In this document: one piece after another, positions 30,725 through 43,274 of the stretch
How positions within the stretch are numbered: position 1 is the first letter of the stretch
Layout of the letters: the number at the start of each line of letters is the position of its first letter
NCBI RefSeq assembly: GCF_000022145.1
Contig: NC_011891.1
Location: 930,001-994,000, forward strand
Direction: 5' to 3'
Source of the DNA: Anaeromyxobacter dehalogenans 2CP-1
GTDB lineage: Bacteria > Myxococcota > Myxococcia > Myxococcales > Anaeromyxobacteraceae
DNA: 64,000 bases
Notes under the pieces: model-generated
Told to the model about the DNA's origin: nothing
What the model saw: the letters and a program-made list of their open reading frames with translations, nothing else
Databases searched by the model: none
Program-made: the position numbers and the translations under genes

Positions 30725-30747
<23 letters not shown>
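29695..30747 (+). CDS. coxB: Cytochrome c oxidase subunit II with fused cytochrome c domain (caa3)
   Basis: Subunit II (350 residues) has two N-terminal transmembrane helices, then the cupredoxin CuA domain with HSFYVPALR and the CAEYCGLAHSGM ligand set. A C-terminal cytochrome c domain follows, with CLKCHSVDG (about residue 250) and Met ligand in VMPTYQG. The fusion defines a caa3-type oxidase and replaces soluble cytochrome c. The ATG at 29695 overlaps the sco stop in ATGA. Its end overlaps coxA by 23 bases. Confidence 0.95.
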
Positions 30748-32378
<1,631 letters not shown>

Positions 32379-32389
<11 letters not shown>

Positions 32390-33008
32390 CCCGCTCGCAC
32401 ACCATTTCGAGAACATCGAGAAGCAGTCGCACGCCGAGCGGCTCGGCATGTGGCTGTTCCTCGCCTCCGAGGTGCTGCTGTTCACCGCGCTGTTCGCGGC
32501 CTACGCGGTGTACCGGTACCTGTACTCGGACGCGTTCGCCGAGGCGAGCCGCGCCATCGAGACCTGGCTCGGCCTGGTCAACACCATCATCCTGGTGACC
32601 AGCTCGTTCACGGTCGCGCTCGGGCTGAACGAGGCGGTGAAGGGGAACGGCAAGAAGACCGGGCTGTGGTTCGCCGTGTCGGTCGCCTTCGCCGTCGCGT
32701 TCCTCGCGCTCAAGGCGGTCGAGTACAGCCACCACTTCCACGAGGGGCAGCTCCCGGGCCGCTACTACTCGTTCCAGGAGCTGCAGGCGCCGGGCGCGTC
32801 GCTGTTCTTCGCGCTCTACTTCCTCATCACCGGCCTGCACGGCGTCCACGTGATCGTCGGCATGACGATCCTGGCGGTGGTGGGCGTGAAGGCGGCGCGC
32901 GGGAAGTACACGGCGGCGTACCACACGCCGGTCGAGCTGGCCGGCCTGTACTGGCACCTCGTCGACCTCATCTGGATCTTCGTCTTCCCCCTCATCTACC
33001 TCGTGTAG
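32379..33008 (+). CDS. coxC: Cytochrome c oxidase subunit III
   Basis: Subunit III (209 residues) has five hydrophobic helices, as in bacterial subunits that lack the first two helices of mitochondrial COX3. The blocks RLGMWLFLASEVLLF, YFLITGLHGVHVIVG and YWHLVDLIWIFVFPLIYL are diagnostic. It stabilises the oxygen-reducing core. The start lies inside the end of coxA, an 11-base overlap. Confidence 0.94.
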
Positions 33009-33022
33009 GGAGCGACATCTCC

Positions 33023-33415
33023 ATGGCCGACACCCGACCGATCGCGCACGAGGAGCACCAGGCGACCCACCACGCGCACGGCATGCGCTACGTGGTGGTG
33101 TGGATCGCCCTGCTCGTGCTCACCGTCGTCACCTACGCCGCCTCGCGCGTCCACCTGCCCGGCGGCTGGCACGTGGCGGTGGCGCTGCTCATCGCCATCG
33201 CCAAGGGCGCGCTGGTGGCGCTGTTCTTCATGCACCTGTGGGATCAGCGGGGCGCGAACCGCCTCGTCTTCGTCACCTCGCTCGCGTTCGTGGCGCTGCT
33301 CATCGGGCTCACCATCCTCGACAACGCCACCCGCTTCCCGCTCGCGAACCCGCCCGGCAGCGCCGGCGCGCTGCCCTGGGGCGGCGCGGATCGCGATCCG
33401 CCGAAGCTGCCGTAG
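33023..33415 (+). CDS. coxD: Cytochrome c oxidase subunit IV
   Basis: This 130-residue protein has a His-rich N-terminus and three hydrophobic helices (YVVVWIALLVLTVVTY; VAVALLIAIAKGALVALFFMHLW; LVFVTSLAFVALLIGLTI). It matches the COX4_pro type small subunit with the conserved KGALVALFFMHLW stretch. It ends the operon, 14 bases after coxC. A hairpin follows. Confidence 0.88.
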   Translation: MADTRPIAHEEHQATHHAHGMRYVVVWIALLVLTVVTYAASRVHLPGGWHVAVALLIAIAKGALVALFFMHLWDQRGANRLVFVTSLAFVALLIGLTILDNATRFPLANPPGSAGALPWGGADRDPPKLP

Positions 33416-33444
33416 CCCGGGCCGCCGGCCCGCCCGACCCTCCC

Positions 33445-33480
33445 GCTCCCCGGTGGCCCCGCGCCGCCGGGGAGCTTCCG
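33445..33480 (+). terminator. Hairpin after the respiratory operon
   Basis: A 9-bp perfect stem (33445-33453 with 33467-33475) followed by TTCCG lies 29 bases after the coxD stop. The rest of the 250-base gap up to the next gene is unpatterned GC-rich sequence with a small GCAT/ATGC dyad near 33597-33609. I see no convincing promoter in it. Confidence 0.5.
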
Positions 33481-33664
33481 TCCCGGGGCCCGCCCGGCCG
33501 CCGGCGCGCCCGGCCCGCGCCCGGCGTCCGCCGCGCCCCCGGTCCGCATCCCGGGCGCTCCGCCCCGCGCCGCTCGCGATCCGGCCCGCGCGTTCGCATC
33601 TCTGATGCGGCGCCCCGCGGCGCGCCGGCCGCGGGGCCGCGCGACGGGGCGCGGGAGCCGCACC

Positions 33665-34051
33665 TTGCGAGCCATCGGTCACCGCACCTGGGCCATCCCG
33701 GAGGGCTACCTGCCGCCCCGTGGGCGGCCGGAGGACCGCGCGCTGGAGAGCCACGAGGCCGCCTGCGTGCTGAACGCCGGCGACGAGGACGCGCACCTCG
33801 AGCTCCGCGTGTTCTTCGCCGACCGCGAGCCGGCCGGACCGTACCGGCTCACCGTGGGCGCCCGCCGCACGCTGCACCTGCGGCTCGACGACCTGCGCGA
33901 CCCGGAGCCCATCCCGCGCGGCACCGACTACGCGACGGTGATCCGGTCCGACGTGCCGGTGGTGGTGCAGCACACCCGGCTCGACGCCCGCCGCGCGGAG
34001 AGCGCGCTCATGACGACGCTCGCGTGGGCGGCGGCGGAGGAGGGGGCATGA
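33665..34051 (+). CDS. Sensory rhodopsin transducer (ASRT) family protein
   Basis: This 128-residue protein (TTG start at 33665; an in-frame ATG at 33605 adds an Arg-rich extension unlike the family) contains IGHRTWAIPEGYLP, SHEAACVLN, FADREPAGPYRLTV, RRTLHLRLDD and VVVQHTRLD, all characteristic of the PF07100 family. The prototype binds Anabaena sensory rhodopsin, but homologues without rhodopsin are common and have a jellyroll-like fold. No rhodopsin gene is in this window. The stop overlaps the ThDP enzyme start in ATGA, so a metabolic partner role is more likely. Function is not established. Confidence 0.82.
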   Translation: MRAIGHRTWAIPEGYLPPRGRPEDRALESHEAACVLNAGDEDAHLELRVFFADREPAGPYRLTVGARRTLHLRLDDLRDPEPIPRGTDYATVIRSDVPVVVQHTRLDARRAESALMTTLAWAAAEEGA

Positions 34052-35829
34052 ACGTCGGCGAGTTCCTGCTGCGCCGGCTGGTGGAGTGGGGCGTCCGCCG
34101 GGTGTTCGGCTATCCGGGCGACGGGATCAACGGGATCCTGGGCGCGTTCCGGACCGTGGACGCGCTGCGCTTCACCCAGGTCCGCCACGAGGAGATGGCG
34201 GCGTTCATGGCCTGCGCGCACGCGAAGTTCACCGGCGAGGTGGGCGTGTGCCTGGCCACCTCGGGCCCCGGCGCCATCCACCTCCTGAACGGCCTGTACG
34301 ACGCGCGCATGGACCACCAGCCGGTGGTCGCGATCGTGGGCCAGACCGCGCGCGCCGCCATGGGCGGCTCCTACCAGCAGGAGGTGGACCTGCCCTCGCT
34401 GTTCAAGGACGTGGCGCACGAGTACGTGCAGACGCTGATGGTGCCGTCGCAGGCCCGTCACCTGGTCGACCGGGCCGTGCGCATCGCGCGGGCGGAGCGG
34501 ACCGTGACCGCGATCGTGGTGCCGAACGACGTGCAGGGCCTCGAGTACACGTCGCCCCCGCACGCCCACGCCACCGTCCACAGCGGGGTGGGCTGGGAGG
34601 CGCCGCGGGTGGTCCCGGCCGCCCGCGACCTGCGCCGCGCGGCGGAGGTGCTGAACGCGGGGCGGCGCGTGGCGATGCTGGTGGGCGCCGGCGCGCTCGG
34701 CGCGGCGCGCGAGGTCGCCGAGGTGGCCGACGTGCTCGGCGCCGGCGTCGCGAAGGCGCTGCTCGGCAAGGCGGTGCTGCCCGACGACCTGCCCTGGGTG
34801 ACCGGCGCCATCGGCCTGCTCGGCACCAAGCCCTCCTGGAACCTGATGAGCGGCTGCGACACGCTGCTGATGGTGGGCTCCTCGTTCCCGTACCCCGAGT
34901 TCCTGCCGAAGGAGGGGCAGGCGCGCGGCGTCCAGGTCGACCTCGACGGCCGGATGCTCTCCATCCGCTATCCCATGGAGGTGAACCTGGTGGGCGACGC
35001 CGCCGAGACGCTCCAGGCGCTGCGGCCGCTGCTGCGGCGCAAGGAGCACGGGTCCTGGCGCGAGAAGATCGAGTCCGACGTGCGCCGCTGGTGGAAGGTG
35101 CTGGAGGCGCGCGCCATGAACCCGGCCACGCCGGTGAACCCGCAGCGCGTCTTCTGGGAGCTGTCCCGGCGCCTGCCCGATCGCGCCATCCTCTCGGCCG
35201 ACTCCGGCTCGTCCGCGAACTGGTACGCGCGCGACGTGCGCGTGCGCGAGGGGATGCTGGCGTCGCTCTCCGGCAACCTCGCGACCATGGGACCGGCCGT
35301 CCCGTACGCGATCGCCGCCAAGTTCGCCTACCCGGACCGCGTGGCGGTGGCGCTGGCGGGCGACGGCGCCATGCAGATGAACGGGCTCGCCGAGCTGGCC
35401 ACCATCGCCCGCTACTGGCGCGAGTGGTCCGACCCGCGCCTGGTGGTCTTGGTGCTCGACAACGGCGACCTCAACCAGGTGACCTGGGAGCAGCGGGTGA
35501 TGGAGGGCGACCCGAAGCTCGAGGCGTCGCAGACGCTGCCGCCGGTGGACTACGCGGGCTTCGCTGCCTCGCTCGGCCTCGCGGCGGTGAAGGTCGAGCG
35601 GCCGGAGGAGATCGGGCCGGCCTGGGACCGGGCGTTCGCCGCCGACCGCCCGTGCCTGGTGCAGGCGCGGACGGATCCCAACGTGCCGCCGCTGCCGCCG
35701 CACATCACGCTGGAGCAGGCGAAGGGCTACCTCGAGGCGATCCTGAAGGGCGACCCGGAGCGCGGCGCCATGGTCGTGCGCTCGTGGCGCGACGCGCTGG
35801 AGGGCGTGCTGCCCCACCGGAAGGGCTGA
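34048..35829 (+). CDS. Thiamine diphosphate-dependent enzyme (pyruvate oxidase/acetolactate synthase-like)
   Basis: This 593-residue protein is a full ThDP enzyme of the POX/AHAS group. The pyrimidine-binding domain (about 1-180) has the catalytic Glu in RHEEM (E48). The middle FAD/Rossmann-type domain (about 200-340) is present. The PP domain has GDGAMQMNGLAELA and the NGDLNQVTWEQR stretch. The substrate is a 2-oxoacid, but the exact one cannot be assigned; it is closest to PoxB-like pyruvate-oxidising proteins of unknown specificity. It sits in a four-gene run and overlaps the genes on both sides or nearly so. Confidence 0.88.
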   Translation: MNVGEFLLRRLVEWGVRRVFGYPGDGINGILGAFRTVDALRFTQVRHEEMAAFMACAHAKFTGEVGVCLATSGPGAIHLLNGLYDARMDHQPVVAIVGQTARAAMGGSYQQEVDLPSLFKDVAHEYVQTLMVPSQARHLVDRAVRIARAERTVTAIVVPNDVQGLEYTSPPHAHATVHSGVGWEAPRVVPAARDLRRAAEVLNAGRRVAMLVGAGALGAAREVAEVADVLGAGVAKALLGKAVLPDDLPWVTGAIGLLGTKPSWNLMSGCDTLLMVGSSFPYPEFLPKEGQARGVQVDLDGRMLSIRYPMEVNLVGDAAETLQALRPLLRRKEHGSWREKIESDVRRWWKVLEARAMNPATPVNPQRVFWELSRRLPDRAILSADSGSSANWYARDVRVREGMLASLSGNLATMGPAVPYAIAAKFAYPDRVAVALAGDGAMQMNGLAELATIARYWREWSDPRLVVLVLDNGDLNQVTWEQRVMEGDPKLEASQTLPPVDYAGFAASLGLAAVKVERPEEIGPAWDRAFAADRPCLVQARTDPNVPPLPPHITLEQAKGYLEAILKGDPERGAMVVRSWRDALEGVLPHRKG

Positions 35830-35830
35830 C

Positions 35831-36928
35831 GTGGCGCGCGGCGAGGCCACCGTGGAGCGGGTGCACGCGGCCGCGTACCGCGTGCCCACCGACGCGCCCG
35901 AGTCGGACGGCACGCTGGCCTGGGACGCGACCACGCTGGTGGTGGCCGAGGTGGAGGGCGGCGGCGCGCGCGGGCTCGGCTACACCTACGCGGACGCGTC
36001 CGCCGCCGCGGTGGTGAACGGCCTGCTCTCCGAGGCGGTGCGGGGGGTGGACGCGCTCGACGCGCCCGCCGCGAGCCGCGCCATGCGCCGGGCGCTGCGC
36101 AACGCCGGGCCGGCCGGCGTCGGCGGCATGGCGCTCTCGGCGGTGGACGCGGCGCTCTGGGACCTCCACGCGCGGCTGCTGGGGGTGCCGCTCCTCGCGC
36201 TGCTGGGCCGTGCGCGGCCGGCCGTCCCGGCCTACGGGAGCGGCGGCTTCTGCTCGTACGCGCCGGAGCGCCTGCGCGAGCAGCTCGGCGGCTGGGCGGC
36301 GGCGGGCTTCCCGGCGGTGAAGATGAAGGTCGGGCGCGACCCGCGCGCCGACCGGGAGCGCGTGCGCGCGGCGCGGGAGGCGATCGGCGCGGCGGGGCTG
36401 TTCGTGGACGCGAACGGCGCCTACGGGCGCAAGCAGGCGCTGGCGCTCGCCGCGGCGTTCGCCGACGAGGGCGTCACCTGGCTCGAGGAGCCGGTGCCGT
36501 CCGACGACCTGGCCGGCCTGCGCCTCGTCCGCGAGCGCGCGCCCGCCGGGATGGACGTGGCCGCGGGCGAGTACGGGCACGACCCGGCCTACTTCCGCCG
36601 CATGCTCGAGGCGGGCGCCGTGGACGTGCTGCAGGCGGACGCGACCCGCTGCGGCGGGGTGACCGGCTTCCTGGCCGCGGCGGCGGTGGCGGCGGCGTTC
36701 GGTGTCCCGCTGTCGTCGCACTGCGCGCCCTCGCTCCACGCGACCCTGATGTGCGCGGTGGAGCGGGCCGCCCATGCGGAGTGGTTCCACGATCACGAGC
36801 GCATCGAGGCGCTGCTGCTCGAGGGCGCGCCGCGCCCGTCCGGTGGCGCGCTCGCGCCGGACCTCTCGCGCCCCGGCCTCGGCCTCGAGCTCCGCGCGCG
36901 CGACGCGGAGCGCTGGGCGGTGGCCTGA
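35831..36928 (+). CDS. Mandelate racemase/muconate lactonizing enzyme family protein
   Basis: This 365-residue enolase-superfamily enzyme abstracts a proton alpha to a carboxylate. The barrel has the KxK base (AVKMKVG), metal ligands Asp in VDANGAY, Glu in EEPVPSDD and Glu in AGEYG, and the His/Asp dyad (LQADATRCGG and SSHCAPSLH). This residue set is that of mandelate-racemase-subgroup members such as acid-sugar dehydratases. A GTG start at 35831 directly follows the ThDP gene. Substrate is unknown; a sugar acid or 2-hydroxyacid is suggested by its neighbours. Confidence 0.88.
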   Translation: MARGEATVERVHAAAYRVPTDAPESDGTLAWDATTLVVAEVEGGGARGLGYTYADASAAAVVNGLLSEAVRGVDALDAPAASRAMRRALRNAGPAGVGGMALSAVDAALWDLHARLLGVPLLALLGRARPAVPAYGSGGFCSYAPERLREQLGGWAAAGFPAVKMKVGRDPRADRERVRAAREAIGAAGLFVDANGAYGRKQALALAAAFADEGVTWLEEPVPSDDLAGLRLVRERAPAGMDVAAGEYGHDPAYFRRMLEAGAVDVLQADATRCGGVTGFLAAAAVAAAFGVPLSSHCAPSLHATLMCAVERAAHAEWFHDHERIEALLLEGAPRPSGGALAPDLSRPGLGLELRARDAERWAVA

Positions 36929-39900
36929 GGGGAGGGGCGATGGAGCAGCCGGAGGCGGGCGGGCGGTATCTCATCCCTGGGCTGGGCCGGTCGGCGGATC
37001 CGGCCGCGCGCCTGCGCGCCGAGCGCGAGCCGTACCGGCGCGGCGGGCCGTTCCCGGCGGAGGCGGCGCGGGCGCTGGCGAGCGATCTCGCGCGGGCGGT
37101 CGAGGGCGAGGTGCGCTTCGACGACGGCGCGCGCGCGCTGTACGCGACCGACGGGTCCAACTACCGGCAGGTGCCCATCGGCGTGGTGGTGCCGCGCAGC
37201 GTGGACGACGTCGTCGCCACGGTGGCCACCTGCCGCGCGCACGGGGCCCCGGTGCTCTCGCGCGGCGGCGGGACCAGCCTGGCGGGCCAGTGCTGCAACG
37301 TGGCGGTGGTGATGGACTTCTCGAAGTACGTGTCGCGCGTGCTGGAGGTCGACCCGGGGAATCGCCTGGCGCGCGTCGAGCCGGGGTGCGTGCTCGACGT
37401 GCTCCGCGCCGCGGCGGAGCGCCACCACCTCACGTTCGGCCCCGATCCGTCCACGCACGATCACTGCACGCTGGGCGGGATGATCGGGAACGACTCCTGC
37501 GGCGTGCACTCCATGATGGCGGGCCGGACCGCCGACAACGTGCGCCGGCTCGAGGTGCTCACCTCCGACGGCCTGCGCACCTGGGTGGGCGAGACCTCCG
37601 ACGCGGAGCGCGCGGCGGTGGTGCGGGCCGGCGGCCGGAAGGGGGCGCTCTACGCCGGCCTCGCGGCGCTGCGCGACCGGGTCGGGGACGAGGTGCGGGC
37701 GCGCTTCCCGCGCATCCCCCGGCGCGTGTCCGGCTACAACCTCGACGAGCTGCTGCCCGAGCGCGGCTTCCACCTGGCGCGCGCGCTCACCGGCAGCGAG
37801 GGCACGCTCGTCACCATCCTGCAGGCGGAGGTCCGGCTGGTGAACAGCCCGCCCGCGCGCGCGCTGCTCGTGCTCGGCTTCCCCGACGTGTTCGCCGCCG
37901 CCGACCGCGTCCCCGAGGTGGCGGCGCTCGGGCCCATCGGCCTGGAGGGGATCGACGAGCGGCTGGTGGAGGACATGCGCCGCAAGCGTCTCCACCCGGA
38001 GCGGCTGCGGCTGCTCCCGGACGGCCGCGGGTGGCTGCTGGTGGAGTTCGGCGGGGCCGACCGCGCCGAGGCCGAGGCGCGCGCGCGGCGCTGCATGGAC
38101 GCGCTCGGCGGCGGCCCGCGCGCCCCCGCGATGAAGCTCTACGACGACCCGGCGGAGGAGGCCATCGTCTGGAAGGTGAGGGAGTCCGGGCTGGGCGCCA
38201 CCGCGCGCGTGCCGGGGAGGCCGGACGCGTGGGAGGGGTGGGAGGACTCGGCCGTGGCGCCGGAGCGGCTCGGGGAGTACCTGCGGGCGCTGGACGGCCT
38301 GCTGCACGGGTTCGGCTACCACGGCGCGCTGTACGGCCACTTCGGCCAGGGCTGCGTCCACACCCGCATCGACTTCGACCTCACCACCGCGTCGGGCATC
38401 GCGCGCTACCGCGCCTTCGTGGAGGCCGCCGCCGACCTGGTGGTCTCGCTGGGCGGCTCGCTCTCGGGCGAGCACGGCGACGGCCAGTCGCGCGGCGAGC
38501 TGCTGGTGAAGATGTTCGGGCCGCGCCTGGTGGACGCGTTCCGCGACTTCAAGCGGCTCTGGGATCCCGGCTGGCGGATGAACCCGGGCAAGAAGATCGA
38601 CGCGTACCGGCTCGACGAGAACCTGCGGCTCGGGGCCGGGTACGTGGAGCTCCGGCCCCGCACCGCGTTCGCCTACCCGGAGGACCAGGGCAGCTTCGGC
38701 CGGGTGGCGGCGCGCTGCGTCGGGGTGGGCGAGTGCCGGCGGGACGAGGGCGGCGTGATGTGCCCGAGCTACCGGGTGACGCGCGAGGAGAAGCACTCCA
38801 CCCGCGGCCGGGCGCACCTGCTGCACGAGCTGATGCTGGGCGATCCGCTCCGCGGCGGCTGGCGCTCGCCCGAGGTCGCCGACGCGCTGCACCTGTGCCT
38901 CGCCTGCAAGGGGTGCAAGAGCGACTGCCCGATGAACGTGGACATGGCCACCTACAAGGCCGAGTTCCTGTCGCACCACTACCGCGGCCGGCTGCGGCCG
39001 CGCGCGGCCTACGCCATGGGCCTGGTGGCCTGGTGGGCCCGGGCGGCCTCGCTCGCGCCGGGCGTGGCGAACGCGCTCGCGCGCGCGCCGGGGCTCTCCG
39101 CGCTGGCGCGGCGCGCGGGCGGGATCGCCCCGGAGCGCGCGCTGCCCGCGTTCGCGCCGGTGACGTTCCGGCGCTGGTTCGCCCGCCGGCGGGCGGCGGC
39201 GCCGGGCGCGGCCGCCGGGCGCGGGCGCTCGGTGGTGCTGTTCCCGGACACGTTCACCGACTTCTTCCACCCGGAGATCGGCATCGCGGCGGTGGAGGTC
39301 CTGGAGGCCGCCGGCTGGCAGGTGCGCCTCCCGCGCCGGCGCCTCTGCTGCGGCCGCCCGCTCTACGACCACGGCATGCTCGACCTGGCGCGGCGGCTGC
39401 TCCGGCAGGATCTGGACGCGCTGGCGCCCGCCGCCGAGGCCGGGACGCCGGTGGTGGTGCTCGAGCCGAGCTGCGCGGCGGTGTTCCGCGACGAGCTGCC
39501 CAACCTGCTCCACGGGGACCGGCGCGCCGACGCGCTCGCCGGCCGGACGCGGCTCCTCTCCGAGCTGGTGGACGAGGCGGGCGACGCGTTCCCGGTGCCG
39601 CGGCTCGACCGCCGCGCGCTCGTGCAGGTGCACTGCCACCACCACGCGGTGATGGGCGAGGGGGCCGCGCGGCGGGTGCTCGCGCGCATGGGGCTCGACG
39701 CCGAGGTGCTCGACGCGGGCTGCTGCGGGATGGCGGGCTCGTTCGGCTTCGAGGCGGGCGACCGGTACCGCGTGTCGATGGCGGTGGGCGAGCGCGGGGT
39801 CCTGCCGGCGGTGCGGCGCGCCCCGGCGCAGGACCTGGTGCTCGCCGATGGGTTCTCCTGCCGGACGCAGATCGAGCAGGGCACCGGCCGCCGCGGGCTC

Positions 39901-40058
39901 CACCTGGCCGAGGCGCTGCGGCTCGCCGCGGAGCCCGGCGCCGCCGCGCTCGACGCGGAGGCGTGGGCGCGCGGCCGGCGGCCGCGGAGGGCGGCCCGCG
40001 ACGTCCTGCGCGAGGCGGCGCTGCTCGGCGCCGGCGCGGCCGCGCTCGCCGCGCTCGC

Positions 40059-40592
<534 letters not shown>

Positions 40593-40662
40593 GCTGCCGT
40601 CGTAGCCACGTGCCGCGCCCGCGGCAAGCGGGCGGGGGAGAACCCTGCGCCGCGCGGCCGCA

Positions 40663-40774
40663 GGTGCGCACCGGAGCACGGCCGCACGGAATGCGCGCCG
40701 GCCCGGGCCGGCCCCCGCGCCTGGCCCGGCGCGGGCCTGCCCGCGGAAAAGCACCGCCGGGCCGCGAAGGTGCG
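40663..40774. promoter_or_regulatory. GCACC/GGTGC motif cluster upstream of the NtrC-like gene
   Basis: The 291-base gap between the macro-domain gene and the regulator carries a 10-bp palindrome GGTGCGCACC (40663-40672) and an inverted pair GCACC (40751-40755) and GGTGC (40769-40773). These lie 80-190 bases upstream of the sigma-54-like promoter. The same core occurs upstream of ccs1. No other motif is evident in the gap. Confidence 0.3.
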
Positions 40775-40849
40775 GGCGGATGCGACGCTGCGCACGCAGC
40801 GTGCGGGCGGGCGGCGCGCAATTCGTGCACGCAAAGGCGGTTGATTCCC

Positions 40850-40865
40850 GGGTACGGGAGTTGCT
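40850..40865 (+). promoter_or_regulatory. Putative sigma-54 promoter of the degenerate NtrC-like gene
   Basis: The sequence GGGTACGGGAGTTGCT has GG (40851-40852), ten bases, then GC (40863-40864). It differs from TGGCACG-N4-TTGCW at two positions. The start site would be near 40875, leaving only about 9 bases before the ATG at 40884, with no clear ribosome site. Confidence 0.45.
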
Positions 40866-40883
40866 ATCCCCCGCCCCGGCAAG

Positions 40884-42284
40884 ATGAAGCGCGACCGCAT
40901 CCTCGTCATCGATGGCAACCCGCTCGACGGGGCCGGCCTCAGGGCCGCCCTGTGCGAGCGCGGCTTCGACGCGGTCGAGGCCGCCAGCGCGGAGCGCGCG
41001 CTCGGGCTCGTCCCGAGCTTCCAGCCCGCCGCGGTGCTGGCCGACGTGACGCTCCCCGGCTGCGAGGCCGGCGAGCTGGTCGGCCGCCTGCGCGAGCTCG
41101 GGTCCGACGCGGCGGTGGTGGTCGCGGCGCCGCACGACCGGCTGGAGGCGGCGGTCCAGGCGCTGCGCGCCGGGGCCGAGAGCTTCCTGGTCCGCCCGGT
41201 GGACGCCGGCCAGGCGCTGGTGGTGCTCCAGAAGGCGCTCGAGAAGCGCGGGCTGCGCCGCGATCGCGCCGAGCTGCGCGAGCGCGTCCGCGCGCGCGCC
41301 GCGCTGGTGGGCACCGCGCCGGAGATGCAGGGTGTGGTCGAGCTGGTGCGCCGCGTGGCGCCCACCAAGGCGACGGTCCTGGTGCTGGGCGAGTCTGGCA
41401 CCGGCAAGGAGCACGTCGCCCAGGCGCTGCACGAGGCCTCGCCCCGGCGCGACCGGCCGTTCGTGCGGGTCAACTGCGCGGCGCTCTCGGAGGCGCTGCT
41501 CGAGTCCGACCTCTTCGGCCACGAGCCGGGGGCGTTCGCCGACTCCGAGGAGCGCCACGTCGGCAAGCTGGAGCTCGCCGACGGCGGGACCCTGTACCTG
41601 CACGAGGTGGGGAGCCTGCCGCCGCCGGTCCAGGTGAAGCTGCTCCGGGTGCTCCAGCAGGGCGAGATGGAGCGGATGGGCGGCCGCGAGACGCTGCGGG
41701 TGGACGTGCGCGTGGTGGCGGGCGCGCAGCACGACCTCGCCGAGGAGGTCCGCGCCGGCCGGTTCCGCGACGACCTGTACTACCGGCTCAACGTGGTGGC
41801 GGTGGCGCTGCCCCCGCTGCGCGAGCGCAAGGGCGACATCCCCGCGCTGGTGAACCACTTCCTCGATGTGGCGGCCCGCACGCAGGGGAGCGAGGTCGTC
41901 GGCGTGACCCCGGGGACGCTCTCGGCGCTGTTCGCCTACGACTGGCCGGGCAACGTGCGCGAGCTGGCGAGCGTGGTCGAGCACGCGGTGTCGGTGGCGC
42001 GCGGGCGCGAGATCACCGCGGAGGACCTCTCGCCGGTGCTGCACGGCGCCCGCCCGGAGGAGAGCGGCGCCTCCGCCCTCATCCCCGGCGCCACGCTGTT
42101 CGAGATCGAGCGCGAGGCGATCCTGCGCACGCTCGAGCAGTGCGGCGGCTCGACCGCCCGCGCGGCGGAGGTGCTGGGCGTCTCGGTGCGGAAGATCCAG
42201 TACCGCCTGAAGGAGTACCGGAGCGGCGTCCCCGGACGCCGGCCCCCCGAGCTCGAGGACGCCTACGCCGAGGCGCACAAGTAG
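40884..42284 (+). CDS. Degenerate NtrC-type sigma-54 regulator (response regulator-AAA-Fis)
   Basis: This 466-residue protein has the NtrC layout: receiver (1-120), AAA+ domain (about 140-380) and Fis-type helix-turn-helix (about 410-450, [14 protein letters not shown]). The receiver keeps Asp54 but has LVIDGN for the paired acidic residues and Arg104 in place of the conserved Lys. In the AAA+ domain Walker A (GESGTGK, 169-175) is intact. The sigma-54-contacting GAFTGA loop reads GAFADS (216-221), Walker B has His240 for Asp (GTLYLHE), and sensor I reads AGAQ. It may not activate sigma-54 in the normal way. It converges with ccsA. Confidence 0.9.
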   Translation: MKRDRILVIDGNPLDGAGLRAALCERGFDAVEAASAERALGLVPSFQPAAVLADVTLPGCEAGELVGRLRELGSDAAVVVAAPHDRLEAAVQALRAGAESFLVRPVDAGQALVVLQKALEKRGLRRDRAELRERVRARAALVGTAPEMQGVVELVRRVAPTKATVLVLGESGTGKEHVAQALHEASPRRDRPFVRVNCAALSEALLESDLFGHEPGAFADSEERHVGKLELADGGTLYLHEVGSLPPPVQVKLLRVLQQGEMERMGGRETLRVDVRVVAGAQHDLAEEVRAGRFRDDLYYRLNVVAVALPPLRERKGDIPALVNHFLDVAARTQGSEVVGVTPGTLSALFAYDWPGNVRELASVVEHAVSVARGREITAEDLSPVLHGARPEESGASALIPGATLFEIEREAILRTLEQCGGSTARAAEVLGVSVRKIQYRLKEYRSGVPGRRPPELEDAYAEAHK

Positions 42285-42329
42285 CGCGCCGCCGGCCCGA
42301 GCCCCGCTCCCTTCCCGCCCGCGGGCCCG

Positions 42330-42364
42330 AAAAAAAGACCGCCCGGCAGTGGTGTGCCGGGCGG
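42330..42364 (-). terminator. Intrinsic terminator of the ccs1-ccsA operon
   Basis: A perfect 10-bp stem (42339-42348 with 42355-42364) has a 6-base loop. On the minus strand it is followed by a run of seven T (A-run 42330-42336 on plus), so it terminates transcription coming from ccsA. It lies 43 bases after the ccsA stop. Confidence 0.85.
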
Positions 42365-42406
42365 CCCCGAGCGCGCGGGGGCGCGCGCTCTCCCTGGAGA
42401 TCGGTG

Positions 42407-43264
42407 CTACCCGGTGTAGACGTGCGCGCTCTCCTCGGCGGTGGGCAGCATGCTCATCCCGAGGTACGTGAACATCACCACCGCGAAGCCGAGGAGCACC
42501 AGCCACGCGGCGCGGTCGCCTCGCCAGCCGCGCACCTTGCGCAGGTGCAGGTAGGCCCCGTAGACGAGCCAGGTCACGAGCGACCAGTTCTCCTTCGGAT
42601 CCCACACCCAGAAGTCGCCCCAGGCGCTCTTCGCCCACACCGAGCCGACCAGCAGGCCGACCGTGAGCAGCACGAACCCGAAGCGGATGAGCTCGTAGGT
42701 CATCTGCTCGAGGTCGAGCGCCTTGCCGGTGAGGATGGTCCCGGCGCGCAGGGTGGTGAGCCGCTGCAGGAGCGGCACGCGCGGGGCGAGGAGCTGCACC
42801 GCGGCGAGCAGCGCCGCGAGCGCCACCGCCGCATAGCCCACGAAGTAGACCACCACGTGCGGCACGAACCAGGCGGACTGGAGCGCCGGCGGCAGCTTCA
42901 CGATCTCGGCGTCCCACTTGCCGAGCGCGTAGCCGAGCAGCGCCAGCGTGAGGAGCGCCGCGAGCGCGCCGAACACGCGGGTGCGGTAGAGCCGCTCGAA
43001 CGCGAGGTACACCACGCCGGTGGTGAACGCGAAGAACACCAGCGACTCGAACAGCGACTTGAACGGCGCGCGGCCCGCCTCGATCCAGCGCTCCACGATC
43101 AGGCCGGCGTTGAACGCCAGCGCGGCGCAGAGCAGCGCGGTCGCGGCGCGCCCGACCAGCGCGCGGGTGGAGCGCCAGGCGGCGGCGTAGAAGCCGGCCG
43201 CGGCCGCGTACAGCGCGCCGGTGGCCACGAAGAAGGGGTGCTCGGCGAGGATGTACTGGAGCAT
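42407..43264 (-). CDS. ccsA: System II cytochrome c maturation protein CcsA
   Basis: CcsA (285 residues) handles heme for attachment to c-type cytochromes. About eight hydrophobic helices are present. The WWD signature [18 protein letters not shown] (about 215-232) and the external conserved histidines are visible, e.g. in [10 protein letters not shown]. It lies 10 bases downstream of ccs1 and belongs to the same operon. The abundant c hemes predicted in the act/cox operon depend on this pair or an equivalent. Confidence 0.9.
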   Translation of the reverse strand: MLQYILAEHPFFVATGALYAAAAGFYAAAWRSTRALVGRAATALLCAALAFNAGLIVERWIEAGRAPFKSLFESLVFFAFTTGVVYLAFERLYRTRVFGALAALLTLALLGYALGKWDAEIVKLPPALQSAWFVPHVVVYFVGYAAVALAALLAAVQLLAPRVPLLQRLTTLRAGTILTGKALDLEQMTYELIRFGFVLLTVGLLVGSVWAKSAWGDFWVWDPKENWSLVTWLVYGAYLHLRKVRGWRGDRAAWLVLLGFAVVMFTYLGMSMLPTAEESAHVYTG

Positions 43265-43274
43265 CGCGTTCTCC

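Noticed and set aside
33605-34051. A sensory rhodopsin signalling locus
   Set aside because: The transducer-family protein is present, but no rhodopsin gene is in the window and all the neighbours are metabolic enzymes.
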